From Clostridiales bacterium (GTDB lineage Bacteria > Bacillota > Clostridia > Oscillospirales > UBA644), in the NCBI GenBank assembly GCA_003343705.1, contig QAKR01000016.1:1-60942 (forward strand): a DNA stretch of 60,942 nucleotides. The letters are read 5' to 3'. A program made the translations under genes and the position numbers. Shown here piece after piece: positions 24,334 to 32,564 of the stretch. The notes under the pieces are model-generated. The model had not been told where the DNA came from. It ran no database searches and saw nothing but the letters and a program-made list of their open reading frames with translations. Every line of letters starts with the position of its first letter. The stretch's first letter is position 1.

Positions 24334-24898
24334 AACTGTAATGATAGTCGGTGTCGGCGGGCAGGGTACTCTTTTAGCGTCAAGGCTTTTAGGAAATGTT
24401 ATGCTGGAAAAAGGGCTTGATGTGAAAATTTCTGAGGTTCACGGCATGTCGCAACGAGGCGGAAGTGTTGTAACATATGTGCGATACGGTGAAAAAGTTT
24501 ATTCGCCTATTGCTGATATCGGCACAGCTGATATAATCATATCCTTCGAACAGCTTGAAGCTGCACGTTGGCTCCCGTATTTGAAAAAAGGCGGGAAAAT
24601 TGTAATGAACACTCAAAAGATCGATCCGATGCCTGTCATAACCGGAGCTGCGGAATATCCCGATAATATTGAGCAAAAGCTTAATGAAAAAGATGTAAAC
24701 GTCACGGCAGTCGATGCTTTAGCTCTTGCCGAAGAGGCAGGAACTTCAAAAGCTGTCAACACTGTCCTTTTAGGCGTTTGCGCAAAACAGGCGGGTATCC
24801 CCGAAAGCGCTTTTTATGACGCGATAGAAAAAACGGTTAAACCGAAATTTATCGAAATAAACAAAAAAGCCTTCGATTTGGGGTATAACGCCAAATAA
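24326..24898 (+). CDS. iorB: Indolepyruvate:ferredoxin oxidoreductase, beta subunit
   Basis: This 190-residue subunit belongs to the gamma/KGD-type family of 2-oxoacid:ferredoxin oxidoreductases. It starts MTKTVMIVGVGGQGTLLASR, has the conserved EVHGMSQRGGSVVTYVRYG and DIIISFEQLEA, and is of normal length. The frame is open upstream to 24269, but ATG at 24326 with GGAGG at 24313-24317 is the true start and produces the family N-terminus. It overlaps iorA by 8 bp, consistent with equal synthesis of the two subunits of the complex. Confidence 0.95.
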   Translation: MTKTVMIVGVGGQGTLLASRLLGNVMLEKGLDVKISEVHGMSQRGGSVVTYVRYGEKVYSPIADIGTADIIISFEQLEAARWLPYLKKGGKIVMNTQKIDPMPVITGAAEYPDNIEQKLNEKDVNVTAVDALALAEEAGTSKAVNTVLLGVCAKQAGIPESAFYDAIEKTVKPKFIEINKKAFDLGYNAK

Positions 24899-24916
24899 AG
24901 AAGGAGTAAATATTAA

Positions 24917-26233
24917 ATGGAAATCAAATACTATAATAAAGAAATCGAAACAATGCCCCGTGAAAATATGCAAAAGCTTCAATCCGAGCGTCTTGTAGAA
25001 ATGGTTAATCGTGTTTATAACAAAACGCCCCATTATCGCGAAAAAATGGATGAAATGGGATTAAAGCCTTCAGACATTAAAAGCATAAACGATCTTACAA
25101 AGTTACCATTTACATACAAAGATGATCTGCGTGATACTTTTCCTTACGGAATGTTTGCATTACCGATGAGCGAAATTACTCGTATTCATGCGTCAAGCGG
25201 AACAACAGGGAAACAGACTGTTGTAGGATATACAAATGCTGACCTTGATATGTGGGCTGAGTGTGTAGCACGTTGCCTTATGAGCACAGGGGCGACCAGA
25301 GACGATATAGTTCATGTTTCCTACGGTTATGGCCTATTTACCGGAGGTTTGGGGATTAATAACGGTGCAGAAAAACTCGGTGCATCTATAATTCCTGTTT
25401 CTACCGGAAACACTGCACGCCAAATTCAAATTATGCAGGATTTCGGCTCTACCGTACTTTGTTGCACACCGTCTTATGCAATGTATATTGCAGAAACGAT
25501 GAAAGAACAAAATATAGATATGGATAAAATTAAGCTTCGTATCGGAGTTTTCGGCGCAGAACCATGGACTGAAGGTATGCGCAGTGAAATTGAAAAAGGG
25601 CTTAATTTAAGCGCACATGATATATACGGGCTTTCAGAAATTTGCGGCCCGGGTGTTGCTTGCGACTGTGTTTATAAGAATGGGCTTCATATTCAAGAGG
25701 ACCATTTCATTCCCGAAGTTATTGATCCTGAAAGCGGCGAACCATTACCAGACGGGGTTGTCGGCGAGCTTGTATTTACATGTGTTACAAAGCAAGCTTT
25801 ACCGCTTATAAGATACCGCACTAAGGATCTTGTTTCCATAACCCATGAAAAATGTGAATGCGGCAGAACTACCGTCCGTATGAATAAACCTACCGGTAGA
25901 ACAGATGATATGCTTATCATCCGCGGTGTTAACGTTTTCCCCAGTCAGGTCGAAAGCGTTTTAATGCGTTTTTCAGGGGTAGCGCCTCATTATATGATTA
26001 TAGTTGACAGGGTTAATAACCTTGATAATTGTGAAATAGTTGTTGAGATGTCTCCGGAAATGTTTTCGGACAGTGTTCGTCACATCGAAACACTTGAACG
26101 CGAGCTTAAACAAGCAATAGAATCCACATTGAACATAGCCGTCAAGGTCACTCTTGCAGAACCGAAAACAATTGCGAGAAGTGAAGGCAAGGCTAAAAGA
26201 GTAATTGATAAAAGAAAGGGTGTAAGCCAATGA
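24917..26233 (+). CDS. paaK: Phenylacetate-CoA ligase family protein (copy 2)
   Basis: This second aryl-CoA ligase of 438 residues is clearly paralogous to the one at 21285: IHASSGTTGKQTVVGYTNAD, SYGYGLFTGGLG, YGLSEICGPGVACDC, PLIRYRTKDLV and CECGRTTVRMNKP are shared or similar. All adenylation motifs are present. Keeping two ligases in one operon suggests different substrates (for example phenylacetate versus indoleacetate or hydroxyphenylacetate), which is inference. Its stop overlaps the ACT-domain gene by 4 bp. Confidence 0.93.
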   Translation: MEIKYYNKEIETMPRENMQKLQSERLVEMVNRVYNKTPHYREKMDEMGLKPSDIKSINDLTKLPFTYKDDLRDTFPYGMFALPMSEITRIHASSGTTGKQTVVGYTNADLDMWAECVARCLMSTGATRDDIVHVSYGYGLFTGGLGINNGAEKLGASIIPVSTGNTARQIQIMQDFGSTVLCCTPSYAMYIAETMKEQNIDMDKIKLRIGVFGAEPWTEGMRSEIEKGLNLSAHDIYGLSEICGPGVACDCVYKNGLHIQEDHFIPEVIDPESGEPLPDGVVGELVFTCVTKQALPLIRYRTKDLVSITHEKCECGRTTVRMNKPTGRTDDMLIIRGVNVFPSQVESVLMRFSGVAPHYMIIVDRVNNLDNCEIVVEMSPEMFSDSVRHIETLERELKQAIESTLNIAVKVTLAEPKTIARSEGKAKRVIDKRKGVSQ

Positions 26234-26643
26234 GTATGTTTCAGGTATCGGTTTTTGTAGAAAATAAAGAAGGCAGACTTGCCGACATCACAAAAGTTTT
26301 AGCAGATAATAATATTAATATTCGTGCACTTTCAATTGCAGATACAACAAATTTCGGAATACTTCGTCTCATTGTCGATGACCCGCAGAAAGCAGAGGCG
26401 GCACTTAAAGCGAATAATTTTACCGTTTCGCTTACGCATGTTATCGCCATTGAAATACAGGATGTTCCCGGAGGCCTTTTACAGGCATTGGATGTTTTAA
26501 ACTCGGCAAATATCAGCATAGAGTATATGTATGCTTTTATAGGCAGCACAGAAGGAAAAGCTGCTGTTGTTATGCGTGTTGAAGATAGAAAAACTGCTGC
26601 AGAGCTGTTTGAAAAAAACGGATTTAAAACAATAGAAGGATAA
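26230..26643 (+). CDS. Tandem ACT-domain protein
   Basis: This 137-residue protein consists of two ACT domains: the first (about 3-65) begins FQVSVFVENKEGRLADITKV, and the second (about 70-137) contains IQDVPGGLLQALDVLNSANI. ACT domains bind amino acids and signal by allostery. Proteins of this type recur at the end of paaK-ior operons in anaerobes and archaea and probably sense an aromatic amino acid, controlling an enzyme of the pathway. The start overlaps the upstream ligase stop (ATGA). The ligand cannot be read from the sequence. Confidence 0.88.
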   Translation: MSMFQVSVFVENKEGRLADITKVLADNNINIRALSIADTTNFGILRLIVDDPQKAEAALKANNFTVSLTHVIAIEIQDVPGGLLQALDVLNSANISIEYMYAFIGSTEGKAAVVMRVEDRKTAAELFEKNGFKTIEG

Positions 26644-26650
26644 TTTTTAA

Positions 26651-27607
26651 ATGAAAAAAGAGAAGGCTTTTACACCTGTTCTGGCCATAATTTTTATATT
26701 GCTTTTTATTATTATTGCAACAGTAGTGGTGTTTGCAATAATAAGTTTCAGCACAACCGGAATACTGGTTAATCCTGAGAAAGCGAAAATGACAACTTTC
26801 CCCGACGAACTGGGCCTTCAATATGAGTTCTGCGAAATAGTTGCCCCTAATGGGGCGACTATGGCAGGATGGTTTATAGCCGCGCAAAAGCACAACAGTG
26901 ATGAAAAACCTACACCATCCCCAAAAACCGTTGTGTTTTCGCATGATTATAAAAGCAATAAAGATATGGAAGAAATAAACGGGCTGTATTATGCACGGTA
27001 TCTGTGTGAAGCAGGATATAACGTTTTGACTTTTGATTATTCAGGCAGCGGATCTTCTACAGGTAAAGGTTATACTTTCGGCAGCCGTGAGGTTCAAGAG
27101 CTTAATGCTGTTGTAAGTTTTGTTAAGGATAAATATAAAAGTACAGAAATTTCTTTATGTGGATGGGGTTTCGGCGCAGCTGTTGCTGTAATGGCGGGTT
27201 CTGATAATCCTGATGTTAATAACATAATTTCTGACGGAGCTTATTCTGATTTACGTGAAGTATTTAATACAAGCTTACATTATTTAAGCGGCGCACCTTC
27301 ATTTTTAAATTCAATTACAGAAGGTCTAATCCCGTTACTCTCAGGCCACGCCTTATACGCTGACAGCCCTATAGACGCTGTGAAACGTGCACAGGATAAA
27401 CACTTTTTCTTTATACAAGGGCAATCAGATGATTTATTTTCACCGGAATGTATCTCGTATCTTGCAGCAGCAGCCGGCCAACAAAACACCGTAGAAAAAT
27501 GGCAGGTCAAAGGTACAAACCATATATATTCTTTTAAAACCAATGAAGAAAATTACGTTGACCGAACCATACGATTTTTAAAAGGAGAGAGTGTTTTTAG
27601 TGAGTGA
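26651..27607 (+). CDS. Membrane-anchored alpha/beta-hydrolase fold protein lacking the nucleophile
   Basis: A 318-residue alpha/beta hydrolase follows an N-terminal transmembrane anchor (about 9-35). The fold is clear from TVVFSHDYKSNKD, VLTFDYSGSGSSTGK and the sheet after it. At the nucleophile elbow, where GxSxG is expected, the sequence is G171-W-G173-F-G175, so the catalytic serine is glycine. The acid (D260 or D261 in QSDDLFSP) and the histidine (H291 in GTNHIYS) are retained. It may be a binding protein or pseudoenzyme, or use an unusual mechanism. It sits between the ACT gene and pyrK, each within a few bases. Confidence 0.8.
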   Translation: MKKEKAFTPVLAIIFILLFIIIATVVVFAIISFSTTGILVNPEKAKMTTFPDELGLQYEFCEIVAPNGATMAGWFIAAQKHNSDEKPTPSPKTVVFSHDYKSNKDMEEINGLYYARYLCEAGYNVLTFDYSGSGSSTGKGYTFGSREVQELNAVVSFVKDKYKSTEISLCGWGFGAAVAVMAGSDNPDVNNIISDGAYSDLREVFNTSLHYLSGAPSFLNSITEGLIPLLSGHALYADSPIDAVKRAQDKHFFFIQGQSDDLFSPECISYLAAAAGQQNTVEKWQVKGTNHIYSFKTNEENYVDRTIRFLKGESVFSE

Positions 27608-28352
27608 CCTTTACAGCTGCAAAATCATAAAGAAAAATATACATTCTGATTATATAGATTTTTGGCTAACACAACCAGAACTTGCAAAAGCATGTTCACC
27701 CGGGCAGTTTTTGCATGTTGACTGTTGTTCAAAAACTACTTTACGCAGGCCAATAAGTGTATGCGAGACTAAAGAAAATGCTGTTCGAATTGTGTTTCAA
27801 ATAAAAGGAGAAGGGACTGCTCTTTTGGCTCAAAAGAACGAAGGAGACTTAATTTCTGTTTTGGGGCCGTTAGGTCATGGATTCGAACTTTGCGATAAAA
27901 AAACGTTACTTATCGGCGGCGGGTTGGGTACCTTTCCTCTCTTACAGTCGGCAAAGATTTTAGGTGAAAATTCAGTAGCAATTCTCGGCTTTCGTAATTC
28001 ACAGGCAGTTTACTTAAAAGAAGATTTTGAGAAATACTGCAAGGACGTTTTTATAACAACCGATGACGGTTCTTTAGGTAAAAAAGGTTTTGTAACTGAT
28101 GTGCTTAAAGAGGTAATTGCTGACTTTGATTTGGTATTAACTTGCGGACCGGATATTATGATGAAAAATATCGCTGAAATTTGTATTAAAAACAACGTAC
28201 CATGCCAGGTTTCTTTGGAAGAACGTATGGGATGCGGAACAGGAGTTTGCCTTTGTTGTACTCGTCCCATAATGCGTAATAATGAGGAACATAATCTTTG
28301 CGTTTGTAAAGACGGTCCGGTTTTTAATGCAAAAGAAGTTTATTTTAAATGA
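27600..28352 (+). CDS. pyrK: Dihydroorotate dehydrogenase B, electron-transfer subunit PyrK
   Basis: PyrK binds FAD and a [2Fe-2S] cluster and passes electrons from dihydroorotate oxidation to NAD+. The roughly 250-residue protein shows LRRPISVCE (FAD binding), GPLGHGFEL, LLIGGGLGTFPLL (NAD site) and the cluster ligands in MGCGTGVCLCCTRPI and CVCKDGPVF. Two GTG codons are in frame (27591 and 27600); the second is preferred because the first is only three bases from GGAG. It overlaps the end of the hydrolase gene. pyrD follows, so this is the NAD-linked class 1B enzyme of pyrimidine synthesis. No other pyr gene is here. Confidence 0.94.
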   Translation: MSDLYSCKIIKKNIHSDYIDFWLTQPELAKACSPGQFLHVDCCSKTTLRRPISVCETKENAVRIVFQIKGEGTALLAQKNEGDLISVLGPLGHGFELCDKKTLLIGGGLGTFPLLQSAKILGENSVAILGFRNSQAVYLKEDFEKYCKDVFITTDDGSLGKKGFVTDVLKEVIADFDLVLTCGPDIMMKNIAEICIKNNVPCQVSLEERMGCGTGVCLCCTRPIMRNNEEHNLCVCKDGPVFNAKEVYFK

Positions 28353-28390
28353 TTTTACAGAGATATAAATATTAAATATGGGGAAATGAC

Positions 28391-29299
28391 ATGAATACAT
28401 CTGTTGATATTTGCGGCATAAAGCTTAAAAATCCTGTTACGACGGCTTCGGGCACGTTCGGTTTCGGAAGAGAACTCAATGAATTTTTCCCGATAGGCGA
28501 GATCGGTGCTATTTCTGTTAAAGGGTTAACACTTAAAAAACGTGCCGGCAATGTAAGCCCCAGAATATGTGAAACACCGTCGGGAATAATGAACAGTGTA
28601 GGTCTTCAAAACCCGGGAATAGAAGTTTTTTTAAAAGAAGATCTGCCTTTTTTAAAAAGCGTCGGCGCAACTGTAATCGCAAATATTAATGGGTCTACCA
28701 TTGACGAATATATCGAACTTGCTGAGATTACTGCCAAAAGTGACATTGATTTAATAGAGCTAAATATTTCATGCCCAAATGTTAAATGCGGCGGTGCTGC
28801 ATTTGGTCAAAATGAAGAAGTTGTAGCGGAAATTACGCGTAGGGTAAAAGATGTAAGTGCAAAAAAACCTTTAATAGTCAAGCTTTCTCCTAATGTTACT
28901 GATATCCGTGTTATGGCATTGGCTGCTGAACAAAACGGGGCTGATGCATTATCACTTATAAATACCGTTATGGGCATGAAAATTGACCTTAAAACAAGAA
29001 AACCTTTTTTTGAAAATAAAGTTGCAGGGCTTTCCGGAGCCGCTGTGCATCCGATAGCGGTAAGAATGGTTTATCAAGTCCGTACTGTAACTGATTTGCC
29101 TATAATCGGCATGGGCGGAATTATGTGTGCAGAAGATGCTATTGAACTTATGATGGCCGGGGCAAATGCTATTGCGGTTGGAACCGCATCTTTAATAGAC
29201 CCATATGCGGCGTATAATATAAAAAACGGTATTGAAAAATATATGCAGGAGAATAATATTTCTGATATTAACCAGGTTGTTAACGCTGCGCATAAATAA
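28391..29299 (+). CDS. pyrD: Dihydroorotate dehydrogenase B, catalytic subunit PyrD
   Basis: PyrD oxidises dihydroorotate to orotate on FMN. The 302-residue sequence has NPVTTASGTFGFGREL near the start, NINGSTIDEYIELA, the catalytic-loop cysteine in NISCPNVKCGGAAFGQ (class 1 enzymes use Cys here, class 2 use Ser), and the phosphate-binding IGMGGIMCAEDAIELMMAGA followed by VGTASLIDP. It pairs with the upstream PyrK. The gap of 38 bp between them holds a ribosome binding site but no terminator, so they form one operon. Confidence 0.96.
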   Translation: MNTSVDICGIKLKNPVTTASGTFGFGRELNEFFPIGEIGAISVKGLTLKKRAGNVSPRICETPSGIMNSVGLQNPGIEVFLKEDLPFLKSVGATVIANINGSTIDEYIELAEITAKSDIDLIELNISCPNVKCGGAAFGQNEEVVAEITRRVKDVSAKKPLIVKLSPNVTDIRVMALAAEQNGADALSLINTVMGMKIDLKTRKPFFENKVAGLSGAAVHPIAVRMVYQVRTVTDLPIIGMGGIMCAEDAIELMMAGANAIAVGTASLIDPYAAYNIKNGIEKYMQENNISDINQVVNAAHK

Positions 29300-29357
29300 A
29301 TATATATAATGTATTTTATTATCATCTCTTTAATATACATTGATAGAGGTGAAATAA

Positions 29358-29591
29358 ATGCGTAAAAAAGAAACTCCGGCTTATACCGGTGCTCAAATAG
29401 AGTTTTACGGCAACAGTGTTGTCACCGTTGACGGCTGTAAAGAAATTTTAGAGTATGAACCGGAAACAGTCAAACTGAATGTCGGACGCTATAACATTAG
29501 GTTTGTAGGCAAAAATCTTACGCTTAAAAATCTCACCGATAAAACTATAACAGTAGAAGGTTGTTTTTATAACCTTGAGTTTAATTGTTGA
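29358..29591 (+). CDS. yqfC: YabP/YqfC-family sporulation protein
   Basis: This 77-residue protein has the YabP/YqfC pattern (IEFYGNSVVTVDGCKEILEY, then VKLNVGRYNIRFVGKNL) and precedes yqfD as in most spore formers. In Bacillus yqfC is controlled by SigmaE in the mother cell; its function is not defined. The ribosome binding site is GAGGTG. It opens a long run of housekeeping genes that is conserved across Firmicutes. A SigmaE-like box upstream (near 29334-29341) sits too close to the ribosome binding site to be trusted. Confidence 0.88.
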   Translation: MRKKETPAYTGAQIEFYGNSVVTVDGCKEILEYEPETVKLNVGRYNIRFVGKNLTLKNLTDKTITVEGCFYNLEFNC

Positions 29592-29600
29592 GGTGAGAAA

Positions 29601-30590
29601 ATGAATTCGTGGGATGTTGTGAATTCGGTCATGGGATATGTCTCGTTTACAATAACAGGAGTAAGGTGCGAGACATTTTTAACCGAAGTTATGAAAAATA
29701 ATCTTGATATTTGGGCTATAAAACGGATTGATGCTGTTACAATTTCAGCAAAAACACGCAGTATTATATATAAAGAAATAGAACATGCCGCGTCTGTTTC
29801 AGGTGTTGAAATAACCTGCCGAAAGTTCCGTGGCTTGCCGGCCTTTTTAACAAAATATCGTTTTAGATACGGTATTATGGCAGGGGCTGCGATATTTGTT
29901 ATAGTTATTGCTGTTTTGAGCTTGTTCATATGGGACATTGATATAACAGGTTATTCTTCTGTTTACGAGCGAGACCGTGTTTTAGAAGTTTTGGAAGACA
30001 ACGGATTCCATGTGGGCTCTTTTACCCCAGCCCAGGATTTTCAATCTTTAAAACGAAAAATAATGATTGAATTTGATACCATTTCTGGGGTAACAATAAA
30101 TATATTCGGTAATAAAGCTTATATTGAAATTTCTGCTGCAAGGATCCCTCCAAAAAAAGTATCAGACGGGACGATATGTAACCTTGTTGCAAAAACTGAC
30201 GGACAGCTTTTAATTGTTGAGGCGTATAGAGGCACTCCGGTTGTAAAAGTCGGTCAAGCGGTTACAAAAGGCCAACTTTTGATAAGCGGAATTTATAACA
30301 GTAAAATAATGGGCGAACGTCTTGTTCATGCCCGGGGAAAGGTTATGGCTAGGACATTGAGAAAGCTGAGCACCTATGTACCTTTTGATGAAAATGTAAC
30401 AGATGAGGAAAATGCACTTTTGATTGCCCGTAAAAAACTGGATTTTTCAGAGGGAATTGAAATAAAAAACATAACTGTTGAGGATAAAACGGAACGTATA
30501 GAGGTTTCCGAAAGCGGTGTTTTATTGGAATATGCATATATTGTTATAGAAGATATAGGTGAGAATTTAGAAATATTCACAGGAGAATGA
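29601..30590 (+). CDS. yqfD: Sporulation protein YqfD
   Basis: This 329-residue membrane protein has a cytoplasmic N-terminal domain with repeated motif-like segments, one transmembrane helix at about 91-113 (GIMAGAAIFVIVIAVLSLF) and an outer domain beginning WDIDITGYSSV, with IPPKKVSDGTICNLVAKTDG and RLVHARGKVMAR typical of YqfD. The function is unknown but linked to sporulation in the mother cell. It follows yqfC by 9 bp with GAGGTGAG upstream of the ATG. Its stop codon overlaps the first possible start of phoH. Confidence 0.9.
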   Translation: MNSWDVVNSVMGYVSFTITGVRCETFLTEVMKNNLDIWAIKRIDAVTISAKTRSIIYKEIEHAASVSGVEITCRKFRGLPAFLTKYRFRYGIMAGAAIFVIVIAVLSLFIWDIDITGYSSVYERDRVLEVLEDNGFHVGSFTPAQDFQSLKRKIMIEFDTISGVTINIFGNKAYIEISAARIPPKKVSDGTICNLVAKTDGQLLIVEAYRGTPVVKVGQAVTKGQLLISGIYNSKIMGERLVHARGKVMARTLRKLSTYVPFDENVTDEENALLIARKKLDFSEGIEIKNITVEDKTERIEVSESGVLLEYAYIVIEDIGENLEIFTGE

Positions 30591-30595
30591 AATGC

Positions 30596-31603
30596 ATGGA
30601 AAAATCCATAATAATTGAAAGTGTTGAGCTTTTGGGGAATGTCTTTGGTACGTATGATGAAAATATAAAAATAATTGAAAATGAATACGATGTACGCATT
30701 ACAAGCCGTGACGGAGAAATAAAAATTAACGGCGATGAAAATGTTGAGAAGGCTGAAAAAATCATAACCGCTTTAATGAATGTTGCACTTAAAGGGGAAA
30801 ATATAGGTGAGCGTGAAGTAAAATATTTTATTTCAATGGTTGAAGAGGGTAACGAGGCCGCTTTATGTGAACTGGGCGGAGACTGTGTTTGCATAACATC
30901 AAAAGGTAAACCCATTAAGCCCAAAACATTAGGGCAGAAAAAATATGTAGAGCTTATATTAAAAAATACAATAACATTCGGCATAGGGCCTGCCGGTACA
31001 GGCAAAACATATCTTGCTGTTGCAATGGCCGTCACAGCATTGAGAAACAAACAGGTTAATCGAATTATTCTCACACGACCGGCCGTAGAGGCAGGTGAGA
31101 ACTTGGGTTTTTTACCAGGCGATTTACAAAATAAAGTGGATCCGTATCTTCGTCCGCTTTACGACGCATTGTTTGATACGCTTGGTGCGGAGACTTACCA
31201 GAAATATGTTGAAAAAAACATAATAGAAATAGCACCTTTAGCGTATATGCGAGGTAGAACGCTGGACAATTCATTTATAATTTTGGATGAGGCTCAAAAC
31301 ACCACCTGTGAGCAAATGAAGATGTTTTTAACACGACTGGGGTTCCAATCTAAAGCTGTTATAACTGGTGATGTAACCCAAACAGACTTGCCGTCTAATA
31401 AACGAAGCGGGCTTAAACATGTTGTTAAAATCCTGGATGGTGTTGAGGATATAGCAATTCATTATCTGACATATAAAGACGTTGTCCGTCATCCCCTTGT
31501 TCAACGTATTATAAAAGCGTATGAGGACTATGACCGTAAGACGGATCAGGACAAGCCTGTGCTTCGAAAAATGACAGATGTAAAAAGGAGTCGGAAGTTT
31601 TGA
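30596..31603 (+). CDS. phoH: PhoH-family ATPase (YbeZ-like)
   Basis: PhoH-family ATPases work with YbeY in RNA handling. The product of about 335 residues has an N-terminal KH-like part and a P-loop domain with Walker A (GIGPAGTGKTYLAVAMAV), a conserved RPAVEAGENLGFLPGDLQ and Walker B (FIILDEAQNTT). ATG at 30587 is only one base from AGGAG, so ATG at 30596 (spacing 10) is preferred. ybeY follows with overlapping stop and start, the usual order, supporting a joint role in rRNA or ribosome quality control. Confidence 0.93.
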   Translation: MEKSIIIESVELLGNVFGTYDENIKIIENEYDVRITSRDGEIKINGDENVEKAEKIITALMNVALKGENIGEREVKYFISMVEEGNEAALCELGGDCVCITSKGKPIKPKTLGQKKYVELILKNTITFGIGPAGTGKTYLAVAMAVTALRNKQVNRIILTRPAVEAGENLGFLPGDLQNKVDPYLRPLYDALFDTLGAETYQKYVEKNIIEIAPLAYMRGRTLDNSFIILDEAQNTTCEQMKMFLTRLGFQSKAVITGDVTQTDLPSNKRSGLKHVVKILDGVEDIAIHYLTYKDVVRHPLVQRIIKAYEDYDRKTDQDKPVLRKMTDVKRSRKF

Positions 31604-32079
31604 AAAACACAGTTGAAATATCAAATAATCAGCGTCTTGTTACGCTGACGCGTCGTCATAGGGTATTAATTCAACGTACAGTTGATGCTGTTTTAAAAAG
31701 TGAAAATATCACTTTCCCTTGTGAGGTTGCGGTTAGTATTATTAATAATAATAAAATAAAAAAACTTAATGAAGAGTTCAGGCAAATTTCATCTCCTACA
31801 GATGTCTTAAGCTTTCCTTCCGGAGAATATGAAAAAGGAATATCTGCTGAAAGCTTTACGGATGATGAACCGTGCTATCTTGGAGATATCGCTATTTCAC
31901 TAGAACGTGCGCAGGAACAAAGCCTTACATATGGTCATACACTTGAGCGCGAAATAGCTTTTTTGACAGCCCATTCTGTTTTACATTTGCTGGGATACGA
32001 CCATATTGAAGAACAAGAGCAAATTGAAATGTTTGTTAAACAGGAACAAGTGCTCTCCGAAATGGGAGTAACACGATGA
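31600..32079 (+). CDS. ybeY: Endoribonuclease YbeY (rRNA maturation)
   Basis: YbeY is a zinc-dependent RNase needed for 16S rRNA 3'-end maturation and ribosome quality control. The 159-residue protein carries the signature HSVLHLLGYDHIEE, which holds the three metal-binding histidines, and SSPTDVLSFPSGEYE upstream. The start is TTG at 31600, overlapping the phoH stop (TTGA), with AAAGGAG 9 bases before it. It lies in the conserved phoH-ybeY-dgkA-era order. Confidence 0.95.
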   Translation: MKNTVEISNNQRLVTLTRRHRVLIQRTVDAVLKSENITFPCEVAVSIINNNKIKKLNEEFRQISSPTDVLSFPSGEYEKGISAESFTDDEPCYLGDIAISLERAQEQSLTYGHTLEREIAFLTAHSVLHLLGYDHIEEQEQIEMFVKQEQVLSEMGVTR

Positions 32080-32564
32080 AATATATAAATTGGCTTATCT
32101 CGATTTTTAAGAGTTTTGTTTTTGCATTTTCGGGAATAAAAAATGTTATTGAAAAAGAACGTAATTTCCGAATTCACCTAGTTGCAATATATGTTGTATC
32201 CGTATTTTCAATTATATATGGCCTAACAAAAACCGAGTATGCTGTACTATACTTAACGTGTTTTATTGTTTTAGCCCTTGAAATTGTAAACACCGCAGTT
32301 GAAGCTGTTATAGACTTACGCATTTATGAGGAAAATGAATATGCACGTCTGGCAAAAGATGCCGGAGCTGCAGGGGTTTTAGTTGCCGCAATATGTGCTG
32401 TTATTGTTGCGCTTTTTATGTTTTCCGATTTGGAAAAACTTTTATATACATGCAAAATGATTTTTACAACTTGGCGGGGTCTGTTTTTCTTACTTGCAAT
32501 ACCTCCTGCGATATTGTTTGTAAAAGGATCACCTAAATGGAAGAAAGGTTCAAAAACTGAATGA
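32076..32564 (+). CDS. dgkA: Undecaprenol/diacylglycerol kinase (DgkA family) with C-terminal extension
   Basis: Gram-positive DgkA proteins phosphorylate undecaprenol, recycling the carrier for cell-wall synthesis. This 162-residue membrane protein shows ERNFRIHLVAIYVV, LEIVNTAVEAVIDL and AKDAGAAGVLVAA, which hold the active-site Glu/Asn/Asp residues. Three helices make the family core; an extra hydrophobic stretch near 136-150 (GLFFLLAIPPAILFV) makes it somewhat longer than most. Start and stop overlap the neighbours by 4 bp, so it is translated with ybeY and era. Confidence 0.93.
   Translation: MKYINWLISIFKSFVFAFSGIKNVIEKERNFRIHLVAIYVVSVFSIIYGLTKTEYAVLYLTCFIVLALEIVNTAVEAVIDLRIYEENEYARLAKDAGAAGVLVAAICAVIVALFMFSDLEKLLYTCKMIFTTWRGLFFLLAIPPAILFVKGSPKWKKGSKTE

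Noticed and set aside
29311..29341. SigmaE-like promoter before yqfC (TATACATT as -10)
   Set aside because: The start of transcription would fall inside the ribosome binding site, so the position does not work.
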